Of a DNA stretch of 26,065 nucleotides, positions 15,690 to 23,923 are shown piece by piece; position 1 is the first letter of the stretch; each line of letters begins with the position of its first letter. The position numbers and the translations under genes were made by a program. Source of the stretch: an uncultured Collinsella sp. (GTDB lineage Bacteria; Actinomycetota; Coriobacteriia; Coriobacteriales; Coriobacteriaceae); assembly GCA_902470915.1 (NCBI GenBank), contig CABRIB010000019.1, positions 1 to 26,065 of the forward strand. The letters are read 5' to 3'. The notes beneath the pieces are model-generated. The model made no database searches. It saw nothing but the letters and a program-made list of their open reading frames with translations, and was not told the origin of the DNA.

Positions 15690-18134
15690 GTGAACGCCTT
15701 TGACCGATATGCTCCGTTTATCCAAGACTTCATCTACTCCCACGATTGGGAGAGTCTGCGCTCTATCCAGGTTGCAGCGGCAGACGCCATCTTTAACACG
15801 CAAGATAATGTGCTCCTGACGGCATCCACGGCTTCCGGCAAAACCGAGGCAGCCTTCTTTCCCATCCTGACCGAGTTTTGGGAGAACCCGCCCGCGAGCG
15901 TAGGCGCCCTCTACATCGGCCCCCTCAAAGCGCTCATCAATGATCAGTTCGTCCGCCTCAACGACCTGTGCGAAGAGGCCGATATCCCTGTCTGGCACTG
16001 GCATGGCGATGTCTCGCAGTCGCACAAGGCTAAGCTCATAAAAAAACCGAGCGGCATCTTGCAGATTACGCCCGAGTCACTCGAGGCGCTCTTAATCCAT
16101 AAGCACATGGCGATCCCGCGCATGTTCTGCGACCTGCGCTACGTGGTCATCGACGAGGTCCATTCGCTCATGCGCGGCGACCGCGGCGGTCAGACGCTCT
16201 GCCTTATCGAGCGCCTCTCGCGCATGGCAGGCGTGCAGCCCCGCCGCATCGGCCTTTCGGCCACCATCGGTGACCCCGAGCGTACGGGTGCCTTCCTCTC
16301 GCAGGGAACAGGACGCGATTGCATCATCCCCCGCTTTGAGGAGCCGCGCCGCGTGTGGCGTATCTCCATGGAGCACTTCTACAACTCGGGTCCCCAGGCG
16401 CAACAACGAGGATTCGAGAGCACGGGTCCTCAAGAGGCCGAAGTGCTTGCGTGCGAGCGCATTGAGGCAGCGGCACCCGCGGCACTGCCCGCCGGCGCCC
16501 AAGACATGCGTCACAGCGGACAGCTCACACAAGAGGAGCGCCGTCAACGTCGTGAGCGGGCACGGGACAAGGCTACCTCCAGGGATCGCCGCACTTCGTC
16601 GGCCCCCGAGGGCGAAGTCGACATCCCCCGAGCACCCGAACAGGCATTACTCAACCCCACCGACACGGCGCCAGACAACGCCGACCCCGGCATGGGCTAT
16701 ATCTTTGAGCACACACGCGGCCGCAAGTGCCTGGTCTTTGCCAACTCGCGCGAGGAGGCAGAGGCCGTGTGCTCCATGCTGCGCAGCTACTGCGAGAGCC
16801 GGCACGAGCCCGACCGCTTTCTCATCCACCACGGCAATCTTTCAGCATCGCTGCGCGAGACGGCAGAAGAGCTCATGCGCGATGAGGAGCAGGCACAGAC
16901 AACCGTCACCACATCTACACTGGAGCTCGGTATCGATATCGGCCGTCTGGAGCGTGCGTTTCAGATCGATGCACCGTTTACCGTCAGCTCCTTTTTGCAG
17001 CGAATGGGCCGCACGGGGCGCCGCGATCTTCCGCCCGAGATGTGGTTTGTCATGCGCGAGGAAGAACCCGAGCCGCGCACGATGATGCCCGAGACCATTC
17101 CGTGGAAGCTCCTGCAGGGCATCGCGCTCGTACAACTCTATCGCGAGGAAAAGTGGGTCGAGCCACCCGAACTCGATCGACTCCCCTACAGCCTGCTCTA
17201 CCACCAGACTATGTCGACGCTTGCCAGCACCGGCGAACTCACGCCGGCAGAGCTTGCCCAGCGCGTGCTCACACTCAGCTATTTTCATCGCATCTCGGCC
17301 GATGACTATCGCGTGTTGCTGCGTCACCTCATTAAGATCGACCATATCCAAGTCACCGAGGGCGGCGGGCTCATCGTGGGCCTCGCGGGCGAGCGCATCA
17401 TTAACAACTTTAAGTTCTACGCTGTGTTCCAGGAAAACGAGGAGTTCACCGTTCGCAGTGAGTCGGCCGAGTTGGGCACGATCGTCAATCCGCCACCGCC
17501 CGGTGAGCGCATCGCCATCGCCGGACACTGCTGGATTGTCGAGGAAGTGGACTGGAAGCGCCACACCGTCTTTGCCACGCAGGTCAAGGGCCGGGTGCCG
17601 GCCTACTTTGGCGACTGCCCCGGTGATATCAATACACACGTACTCGAGCGCATGCGCAAGGCGCTCAACGAGCACGCAGCATATCCGTACCTTATGGGTA
17701 ACGCACGGGCCCGCCTTGCGCAGGCTCGTCATACCGCCGAGATTTCGGGCGCGGGAACCAAGCCGCTCATTAACCTGGGCGGCGACACCTGGGTGCTCTT
17801 CCCCTGGTTGGGAAGCTACGCCTTTTTGGCGCTCGAGCGCATGCTCAAGATTAAATGTGCCGCGGAGCTGGGCCTTCGCGGACTCGACCCGTCACGCCCG
17901 TACTTTATGCAGTTTAAGATGAAGGCCGACGAGGAGACGTTCTTTGAGGTACTCGCCGCCGAGGCCGAGAAAGACTTCGATCCCATCGAGCTCGTCTATC
18001 CTGGCGAGGTGCCTTACTTTGACCGCTACGACGAGTTTGTTCCCGAAGAGCTCGTGCGCAAGGGCTTTGCCGAAGGCGTGCTCGACATAGAGGGCATGAA
18101 GCAGCGCGTTCTCGGCTGGCGCGACCACGCCTAA
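15690..18134 (+). CDS. sngC: Shango helicase SngC (Lhr/BrxHI-like superfamily 2 helicase)
   Basis: An 814-residue SF2 DNA/RNA helicase. Motifs in order: Walker A ASTASGKT (45-52), Ib TPESLE (127-132), II DEVH (155-158), III SAT (190-192), V TTSTLELGIDIG (407-418), VI QRMGRTGRR (437-445). A charged low-complexity insertion (~236-335) separates the RecA lobes. The long C-terminal part (~470-814) fits the winged-helix and accessory domains of Lhr-type helicases. In Shango it is the nucleic-acid motor. GTG at 15690 follows GGAGG by four bases and is preferred to a TTG five codons upstream. It lies 116 bases after sngB, across the inverted repeat, and is convergent with the next gene. Confidence 0.92.
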   Translation: MNAFDRYAPFIQDFIYSHDWESLRSIQVAAADAIFNTQDNVLLTASTASGKTEAAFFPILTEFWENPPASVGALYIGPLKALINDQFVRLNDLCEEADIPVWHWHGDVSQSHKAKLIKKPSGILQITPESLEALLIHKHMAIPRMFCDLRYVVIDEVHSLMRGDRGGQTLCLIERLSRMAGVQPRRIGLSATIGDPERTGAFLSQGTGRDCIIPRFEEPRRVWRISMEHFYNSGPQAQQRGFESTGPQEAEVLACERIEAAAPAALPAGAQDMRHSGQLTQEERRQRRERARDKATSRDRRTSSAPEGEVDIPRAPEQALLNPTDTAPDNADPGMGYIFEHTRGRKCLVFANSREEAEAVCSMLRSYCESRHEPDRFLIHHGNLSASLRETAEELMRDEEQAQTTVTTSTLELGIDIGRLERAFQIDAPFTVSSFLQRMGRTGRRDLPPEMWFVMREEEPEPRTMMPETIPWKLLQGIALVQLYREEKWVEPPELDRLPYSLLYHQTMSTLASTGELTPAELAQRVLTLSYFHRISADDYRVLLRHLIKIDHIQVTEGGGLIVGLAGERIINNFKFYAVFQENEEFTVRSESAELGTIVNPPPPGERIAIAGHCWIVEEVDWKRHTVFATQVKGRVPAYFGDCPGDINTHVLERMRKALNEHAAYPYLMGNARARLAQARHTAEISGAGTKPLINLGGDTWVLFPWLGSYAFLALERMLKIKCAAELGLRGLDPSRPYFMQFKMKADEETFFEVLAAEAEKDFDPIELVYPGEVPYFDRYDEFVPEELVRKGFAEGVLDIEGMKQRVLGWRDHA

Positions 18135-18160
18135 GACCAGTCTTTTTGGGACGGGGAGAC

Positions 18161-19039
18161 CTATTTGTCGTGAAGAACGGTGCCGAGGAAGTCGGTGTCG
18201 AAGGGCACGGCTTCGGCAAAGGCGTAGTTGCCGTCGCTGGCGATGAGCAGGTAGTTCTCCTCGCCGCCGAACTCTGCATCGCCACATGGGACCACCCAGG
18301 CGTGGGCGAACACCTCGAGCGCCGTGGCGGCGCAATCGCGCAGGAACGTTACGTCGCTCCCCTCGTTTGCGCTCACGATATTGGCAACGTAGATACCCCC
18401 GGGGTTCAGGCTGCCTCGCACCAAACGCAACGCCTCAACCGTCGCCAGCTCGCGTACGGGCTCGGCACCGCCAAAGCAATCGCTCACGACCACGTCGTAG
18501 CGACGATGGCCCACGCTCGTCACACCCAAATACGAGCGAGCCTCAGCGGTTATCACCCGCAGGCGATCGCCCGCCGCGCGCTCCAGCTCGTCTAGGTAGA
18601 ACCAGCGGCGCGCCAGGCGCGTAATCTCTCCGTCATACTCGATGACGTCCATGCGCAAGCCCTCGTGCGACATCAGCGCGAACTTAGGATAGGCAAACCC
18701 GCCGCCACCCAGCACAAGCATGCGGTTGATGCCGTGACCATAAGCATCGTGCATCGCATCCTCGGACTCAAACACGTCGTCAAACGCACGATAGTACGCA
18801 AAGACGGGCTCCGCCCAACGCTCACCAACGTAGCTTGCGCTTTGGTAGACGCCGCCTTGCACCAACACGCGAATCTCATCGCCGTCCCCATCGTGCACGC
18901 GTTTCACACGCGCCAACCCATTGCGGGTTCGCGCAACCTGCAGACAGGCAGCACGAACAGCGACGGCGGCCGCACCAAGCGCCGCGGCTCCCAGGGCAAC
19001 GCCGGCAACGACGCCAGCAGAAACACTCGGCTTGTTCAT
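18161..19039 (-). CDS. Membrane-anchored spermidine-synthase-like protein
   Basis: A 292-residue protein. An Ala/Gly-rich hydrophobic segment (~8-30) precedes a Rossmann domain of the polyamine aminopropyltransferase/class I methyltransferase type. The glycine motif is MLVLGGGGFAYPKFAL (107-122), the acidic residue after strand 2 is E134 (DVIEYDGEI), and the active-site loop is VSDCFGG (185-191), with Cys where true spermidine synthases have an Asp-containing loop (DSTDP). Authentic spermidine synthesis is therefore doubtful; it may be a related SAM-dependent enzyme. It starts directly after the elp3 stop (TAGATG) and is cotranscribed with it. The hydrophobic segment may be a membrane anchor or a remnant of a longer membrane fusion. 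Confidence 0.82.
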   Translation of the reverse strand: MNKPSVSAGVVAGVALGAAALGAAAVAVRAACLQVARTRNGLARVKRVHDGDGDEIRVLVQGGVYQSASYVGERWAEPVFAYYRAFDDVFESEDAMHDAYGHGINRMLVLGGGGFAYPKFALMSHEGLRMDVIEYDGEITRLARRWFYLDELERAAGDRLRVITAEARSYLGVTSVGHRRYDVVVSDCFGGAEPVRELATVEALRLVRGSLNPGGIYVANIVSANEGSDVTFLRDCAATALEVFAHAWVVPCGDAEFGGEENYLLIASDGNYAFAEAVPFDTDFLGTVLHDK

Positions 19040-20947
19040 CTAGAGCTCCTTTTGCAGATAGAGTCCATGATCGTAAAAACCCAAATGGCGATAGTACTCG
19101 CGCGTACCAATCGCGCTGATCACGTTGATGCGCGTATAACCCGCATCCCGGGCAATCTCGCACGCACGCTCTACGAGCAGACGCCCCAACCCATGGTGCT
19201 GGGCCGCCTGGCCTTGATACCCCACGCGCGCCGCCATGCCATACACGTGTACCTCGCGAATCATCGCCTCGTCCGGCATCGTCAGCAACTCGTCCGCATG
19301 CGCGGCAACAAACGAATGGTCGGGCAGCGACAACCGCAAAAAGCCCGCGATCTTGCCCTGCGGCGTCACCCACTGCAAAAAGCACTCGTGCGTCACCGGC
19401 GTCTCGTACGCCACCTCCTCATCAAGAGATAGCTCATCCAAGTCGGCACCCGCCGTGCTGATCTCGCGATAGCGAATCTCGCGCACCGTCGCACCGTCAC
19501 CCCGAGCGGCCAAGCGGTTTTCGACGAGCTGACGCAGGTTGGGTTTCTTGTTGCCCACCATGATGTCGTCGGAACTAAAGTCGCGGATCATGCGACTGAT
19601 GCGGCAGAACGCCGGCGTCACCACGATGTCGTCGGCCAGCACATCGAGCAGCTCTTCCTCGGTATAGGGACGCCACTCGCCGCGCTCGTAGCAGCCCACC
19701 AGACGCGAGCCCTCGATGAGCGCACACGGGTAAACCTTGACCTCGTCGGGCATAAAGGCCCCTTCGGTCATAAAGCGTTCGTAGTCGCGCTTGTCCCCCT
19801 CGGGCGTGGCGCCCAGCAAGTTAAGCATAAAATGCGCGTGGATCTTAAAGCCAAACAGGCGCGCAAGCGAAAACGCCCGCTCGATCTGCGCCACCGAAAT
19901 ACGACGCTCGTTGATATCGAGCAAATGTTGGTCGAGACTCTGAATACCCATCTGGATCTTGGTGCAGCCCAGGCGGCGGATGAGCGTAAGCGCCTGCGGC
20001 GTTACGGCATCGGGGCGCGTCTCGATAACGAGCCCCACCACGCGATGCTTCGCCGTCTCGTTGATGCGCTGCTGACGCTCAAGTTCCTCCATCGTTGCCG
20101 TCTGCCACTTGGCAACCTCGCCCCACGGCGTACCAGGGCCGTACAGACGACGCACCGCGCGGTTGTAGCCGCCCACGGCAGCATCCACACGCTCCTGCTC
20201 GTCGGCAACGCCAGCAGCAAGCTCAGCCTCGTCTGTCGCAATGCCGGCAACCCGATAGCGCTCGCGGCGCTCTGTTACCACCGGCGGCAGCGCATCGGCG
20301 GGAGCGTCATCGAGCAGGCGCCCCGCCTCGGCACGGCTGATGCCCGGACGCGCCAGCATGGGGTTGGCCGCCACGCCGGCGACGGCATCGTCATTGAGCG
20401 CACGGAAAAGCTCCGACATAAACCACGTCTGATACCCTTGCGGATAGTCGCTCCAGGTGCCACCGAGCACGATGAGCTCAATCTTATCGGTTGCGTGCCC
20501 CATCTGCGAAAGCGCGGTCAGACGAGCGCTCACCTGCAGATACGGGTCAAAGCAATTTTGCTCCGCACGGGCGCACGCCGGCTCGGCGTGCAGGTAGCTT
20601 TTGGGCATGCGCAGATCGTTGGGACAAAACAGGCAATCGCCCGAGCATGGCCAGGGCTTGGTGATAACGGTAATGGTCGCCACGCCCGAAGCCGTGCGAC
20701 GAGGCTTCATACGCAGCACCTGCAGCAGTCGACGTTCCAGCTCGGCATCGACATTCCACCCAGCCCAACGAGCCGGCTCCTCACGTTTTACCCGCTGGTA
20801 GAACGGCAGCAGACGGCGCTTGGCCAAATCGCGTTTGTCGGCACCCTCACGGCGCGCCTCGGCATGTATCAGTTTGACGAGCGCTTTGTCGTCCACGGTC
20901 TCGCCGCGACGCAGAGCCTCGAGTATGTTCAAGATAATCTGTTCCAT
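19040..20947 (-). CDS. elp3: Elp3-type radical SAM / GNAT tRNA wobble-uridine enzyme
   Basis: A 635-residue Elp3 homologue. Archaeal and eukaryotic Elp3 adds a carboxymethyl group to U34 of tRNA, using acetyl-CoA and radical SAM chemistry. The radical SAM centre is visible as PCSGDCLFCPN (C101, C105, C108). The substrate segment LIVLGGTWSDYPQGYQTWFM, the IETRPDAVTPQAL strand and the MGIQSLD motif are typical of the family. The last ~140 residues form a GNAT acetyltransferase domain ending GLGRLLVERACEIARDAGY, then REYYRHLGF. Full-length compared with archaeal homologues. The start ATG has only a weak GGGG ribosome site seven bases off. First gene of an operon with the spermidine-synthase-like gene. 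Confidence 0.95.
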   Translation of the reverse strand: MEQIILNILEALRRGETVDDKALVKLIHAEARREGADKRDLAKRRLLPFYQRVKREEPARWAGWNVDAELERRLLQVLRMKPRRTASGVATITVITKPWPCSGDCLFCPNDLRMPKSYLHAEPACARAEQNCFDPYLQVSARLTALSQMGHATDKIELIVLGGTWSDYPQGYQTWFMSELFRALNDDAVAGVAANPMLARPGISRAEAGRLLDDAPADALPPVVTERRERYRVAGIATDEAELAAGVADEQERVDAAVGGYNRAVRRLYGPGTPWGEVAKWQTATMEELERQQRINETAKHRVVGLVIETRPDAVTPQALTLIRRLGCTKIQMGIQSLDQHLLDINERRISVAQIERAFSLARLFGFKIHAHFMLNLLGATPEGDKRDYERFMTEGAFMPDEVKVYPCALIEGSRLVGCYERGEWRPYTEEELLDVLADDIVVTPAFCRISRMIRDFSSDDIMVGNKKPNLRQLVENRLAARGDGATVREIRYREISTAGADLDELSLDEEVAYETPVTHECFLQWVTPQGKIAGFLRLSLPDHSFVAAHADELLTMPDEAMIREVHVYGMAARVGYQGQAAQHHGLGRLLVERACEIARDAGYTRINVISAIGTREYYRHLGFYDHGLYLQKEL

Positions 20948-20967
20948 GACCCCATTGTAAAGGCAAA

Positions 20968-20997
20968 GGCGTCGGAGCCCGTCACGGCTCCGACGCC
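20968..20997 (-). terminator. Strong hairpin after the DUF4097 gene
   Basis: GGCGTCGGAGCC (20968-20979) and GGCTCCGACGCC (20986-20997) form a perfect 12-bp stem with a six-base loop. On the minus strand TTTGCCTTT follows. It lies between the DUF4097 stop and the elp3 start and most likely ends the XRE-DUF4097 transcript. The stem sits 20 bases before the elp3 ATG, so any read-through or elp3 promoter must overlap it. Confidence 0.75.
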
Positions 20998-21045
20998 TCC
21001 ATCAAACAGCGCAGCTATGGTATATAAGTCTTCGATAACCGCCCG

Positions 21046-21945
21046 TCACTCTGAATTAAATGACATGTCGCCCGAACCGACCTCAAAACGATACGTAGCA
21101 GACTTATCGCCGTTATCGAATTCAAGATTCAAAATGGTCTCGCCGTCGTAGCCAAGCGGAAGGAAATCGCTCTCGAAGTCGCCGCTGCCCAAGGTAAGGC
21201 TCGCCTTAAAGCCCGTCGAGTTCGGAACCATCATCTCCACATCGCCCGAGCCCACACTCACGTCCATCGACTTCGCGGGGGCCTGGTAGAGCTCGAACGT
21301 CACATCGCCCGAACCGACCTCGGCATTCAGGGTATCGGTCACGGTGCCCGTAAACTCAACGTCTCCAGAGTCCAAAGTCAGGTTGAGGTCATGACACGCA
21401 ATGCCCGCGACCGTCAGGTCACCCGATCCTACATTCGCTGTAATGCCCACCATGTTATCGGCAACTTCGCGCGGCAGTTCGACGGTAACCGTGCGGTCAA
21501 TGGCGCGCTCGTCATCGCAATCGAACTGGCGAATCTTGAGCGTAGAGCCCTTGATTTCGGCCAGGTTCTGGGTTGCCGCATCGAAGGCAACGGTCCCCGT
21601 TGCCACGCGACCGCTTTCAATTACGCGCACTGGCCCGCTGGAGACGTGTTTGACCTCGACCGTGCCCGACGTCACGTCCAAGTCAAGCGATGTGAACGCG
21701 TCGGCATCAAAGGTTTCGCTCGAAAGCTGCTGAGGCCGAGCGGAATAGTTACCGCCATCCAAAAGATCGTCCTCGTCAACCGCATCGTCCATACCAGAGA
21801 AGCCGGATACAACATCGTCGAGATCCCACGGACCATCAAAATGAATCAATGTCCGCGAAATGCCAAAGACAAGCCCGATGATGAGCACGAACGCTCCGAT
21901 GCCAACGCCCAAGCGCACCTTGGATTCATGCGAAAGCTTCATCAT
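21046..21945 (-). CDS. Membrane-anchored DUF4097 beta-helix-like protein
   Basis: A 299-residue protein with a basic N-terminus, one membrane helix (~10-31), an acidic linker (~38-70), and a repetitive beta domain (~80-299) of the DUF4097 family. The short repeat VGSGDV or LGSGDF occurs at regular intervals, as expected for stacked strands of a beta-helix. DUF4097 proteins commonly sit beside membrane regulators and envelope-stress genes, but their role is unknown. Its start overlaps the end of the XRE regulator gene as ATGA (21942-21945), so the two are translationally coupled. A strong terminator follows. Confidence 0.88.
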   Translation of the reverse strand: MMKLSHESKVRLGVGIGAFVLIIGLVFGISRTLIHFDGPWDLDDVVSGFSGMDDAVDEDDLLDGGNYSARPQQLSSETFDADAFTSLDLDVTSGTVEVKHVSSGPVRVIESGRVATGTVAFDAATQNLAEIKGSTLKIRQFDCDDERAIDRTVTVELPREVADNMVGITANVGSGDLTVAGIACHDLNLTLDSGDVEFTGTVTDTLNAEVGSGDVTFELYQAPAKSMDVSVGSGDVEMMVPNSTGFKASLTLGSGDFESDFLPLGYDGETILNLEFDNGDKSATYRFEVGSGDMSFNSE

Positions 21946-22664
21946 TCATCACTCTCTTTGGCAATCGGCTCAGCGGTAGTCGCGGTAGCCACGTCAGCAT
22001 CAGATTCCGCAGAAGTATCCTTCCCCTGGGCCTTGACCGCCACCGACGCCGAACCAACCTGAATATCCCCGCGCGCCCAATCGCCATCGAGCGCACGCGC
22101 CACCCAGTGATAGATGGGAATCGTAAAGAAGATCAGTGCGGCAAAGGGGCCGGCACCAAACAGGAACATCAGCAAAAAGAACAGCAGCCAGCACACGGCC
22201 CAATACGGGAACGACTGGAACGGGCCCTTCACCGGAGTCGAGCCAACTGCGCTGCCACTCGTCGCCTGCGCCGTAGCGGCATTGGCGGCCTGCGCACTCC
22301 AGCTTGCCGCTTGCGCCGCCTTGGCGGCGGCGTCACTCGCCTGTGTTGCCGCCTCGGTAGCGCGCGCCGCCGCCTCATGGGTGCGAGCACGCTCTGCTGC
22401 CTCGGCCTCGCGCTGACGAGCGCGGTCCTCGTTCTCAAACTCGATATCGTCCTCGATCTCATCGCTCGGATTGAGCAGCTCGTCCAAGCTCACGCCATAG
22501 AGCTTGGCGAGCGAGATCAGGTTCTCGGTATCGGGCGAGCTCTCCGCGCGCTCCCATTTACTGACTGCTTGGCGCGACAGTCCCAGCTTTCGTGCCAGCC
22601 CTTCTTGGCTAAAGCCTTTGCTTCGGCGAAGGTCGGCGAGCCGCTGCGCAGTTTCTACATTCAT
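21942..22664 (-). CDS. XRE-family DNA-binding regulator with membrane domain
   Basis: A 240-residue protein. A helix-turn-helix of Cro/XRE type covers ~4-60 (QEGLARKLGLSRQAVSKWE and LISLAKLYGVSLDELL). An Ala/Glu-rich region (~80-138) is probably a helix or coiled coil. Two hydrophobic segments (~153-170 and ~172-190) form a membrane hairpin, and the tail is acidic. This layout suggests a membrane-held transcription factor that passes an envelope signal to DNA, with the DUF4097 protein as sensor or target. The ATG at 22662-22664 follows AGGAGG by four bases; the frame is open 57 codons upstream, but without HTH-family residues. It probably controls its own operon. Confidence 0.88.
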   Translation of the reverse strand: MNVETAQRLADLRRSKGFSQEGLARKLGLSRQAVSKWERAESSPDTENLISLAKLYGVSLDELLNPSDEIEDDIEFENEDRARQREAEAAERARTHEAAARATEAATQASDAAAKAAQAASWSAQAANAATAQATSGSAVGSTPVKGPFQSFPYWAVCWLLFFLLMFLFGAGPFAALIFFTIPIYHWVARALDGDWARGDIQVGSASVAVKAQGKDTSAESDADVATATTAEPIAKESDE

Positions 22665-22855
22665 GGTTCCTCCTATGTGATGCCAGCCGTGCCGCCGGAC
22701 CGTTTTTGTTCTTAAGGCGCCTTGCACAGTTAAAAATCTATCCGCCACCGCCAAAAGCATGCCACCTATTCTAGTGAGATTTTTGACAACCGGCGGTTGC
22801 GGGTGCATATGAGCTGCGGAAATGTGTCCAAACAAAGCAATGACCCGTAGCTTGG

Positions 22856-22885
22856 TTGTCCCCGTTGCGGCGTTAACGGTAGTAT
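22856..22885 (+). promoter_or_regulatory. Possible promoter of the Trm9-like gene
   Basis: TTGTCC (22856-22861) and TAGTAT (22880-22885) are separated by 18 bases and lie about 47 bases upstream of the chosen GTG start. Four of six -10 positions match consensus. Weak to moderate prediction. Confidence 0.3.
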
Positions 22886-22931
22886 GGTCGTATTGTTAAT
22901 TCCGCACCGCCAACGGAGGGAGTTCCGCGCC

Positions 22932-23804
22932 GTGAACCGCGATTTCGCCTCATCGCTCATCCAGCTCAACAACACGTTCTATCGCGAGCACTCCGCCTCC
23001 TTCTCCGATACGCGCCAGGCCCCGTGGCCCGGCTGGGTGCGCACCATGGACATCGCGCTCGGGCAGCTCGACGTCGCCACGATCGAGCATCCCGTCCGCG
23101 TCTTTGATCTTGCCTGCGGCAATATGCGATTCGAGAATTTTGCCGCCGGCGGCGCACTTGCCGCCAAGGGCGTCGACGGCGCAAACCCCTCGGCAGATGC
23201 CAGCTGCCCGTTTGAGTTCTATGGTGTCGACTCGTGTCAAGATTTGGCTATCGATGCACATGGCCACGCCCTGCGCATTCCCAACCTGCACTTCCAGGAG
23301 CTCGACGTGCTCGACGCCCTCATGAAGCTCAACCCCGCCGAGACGCCCGACGTGCTTTTCGACGCCCCGCTCGCCGACATCTCGGTCTGCTTTGGCTTTA
23401 TGCACCACGTGCCGTCGTGCGAGTACCGCGTACGCGTACTCGACGCCCTGGTGCGGCAGACGCGCCCGGGCGGCATCATCGCCATCAGCTTTTGGGAGTT
23501 TATGAACGACGAGCGCATGGCGCGCAAGGCCGTTCGAGCCGAAGCCCGCGCCGAGCTCACCCCGCCGTTTGAGGGTTACGATTCCGCACAGTTTGAAGCC
23601 GGCGACCACCTCATCGGCTGGCAAAACGACCGCCACGCCTACCGCTATTGCCATCACTTTGACGATCAGCAGATCACCGACCTGGTGCGCGGCGTCCGTA
23701 CGTTCTACAAGAGCGGCGAGGTCCCCGTGCGCGAGCTTGAGCGCTTCCATGCCGACGGTCGCAGCGGCGAGCTCAATCGCTATGTGATTCTCAAGCGCCT
23801 GTAG
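22932..23804 (+). CDS. Trm9-like class I SAM-dependent methyltransferase
   Basis: A 290-residue methyltransferase. The start (LNNTFYREHSASFSDTR, then PWPGW) resembles the HFSxTRxxPWP opening of Trm9/ALKBH8 wobble-uridine methyltransferases. Motif I is VFDLACGNMRF (57-67), motif II FYGVDSCQDLA (96-106), and motif IV/post-IV ISVCFGFMHHVPS then TRPGGIIAISFWEF, again like the IHH...RPGG run of Trm9. An insertion of about 25 residues after motif I is unusual. A tRNA target is plausible, but substrate specificity is inferred. The GTG at 22932 is chosen because GGAGGGA (22915-22921) lies ten bases before it; the frame runs 16 codons further upstream. Confidence 0.8.
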   Translation: MNRDFASSLIQLNNTFYREHSASFSDTRQAPWPGWVRTMDIALGQLDVATIEHPVRVFDLACGNMRFENFAAGGALAAKGVDGANPSADASCPFEFYGVDSCQDLAIDAHGHALRIPNLHFQELDVLDALMKLNPAETPDVLFDAPLADISVCFGFMHHVPSCEYRVRVLDALVRQTRPGGIIAISFWEFMNDERMARKAVRAEARAELTPPFEGYDSAQFEAGDHLIGWQNDRHAYRYCHHFDDQQITDLVRGVRTFYKSGEVPVRELERFHADGRSGELNRYVILKRL

Positions 23805-23874
23805 GCACCGACGACTCGCCGTCGAGCCGCACAGCGTCTTTCGGGCAAACTATGCCTACCCTTTTTTCAACCCA

Positions 23875-23906
23875 TTGACGGAACGCGCAGCTATGCGTTC
23901 CATACT
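23875..23906 (+). promoter_or_regulatory. Promoter-like region with inverted repeat before trmB-like gene
   Basis: TTGACG (23875-23880) is a good -35 hexamer, and CATACT (23901-23906), 20 bases on, is the nearest -10-like element, a long spacer. Between them GGAACGC (23880-23886) and GCGTTCC (23895-23901) form a perfect 7-bp inverted repeat. It could be an operator inside the promoter. A regulator requiring a long spacer (MerR-like geometry) is possible but not shown. Confidence 0.35.
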
Positions 23907-23923
23907 TATGACCAAGGAGCCTC

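Noticed and set aside
16842..17732. 296-codon minus-strand frame opposite sngC
   Set aside because: It is antisense to conserved helicase motifs and has no recognisable domain.
14269..18134. Partial BREX type 2 system
   Set aside because: DUF2791 ATPase and Lhr-like helicase are found in BREX, but no pglX, pglZ, pglW or pglY is present; the TerB partner fits Shango instead.
19832..21151. 439-codon plus-strand frame opposite elp3
   Set aside because: Arg/His-rich translation antisense to the radical SAM domain of Elp3, crossing the terminator and running into the DUF4097 gene.
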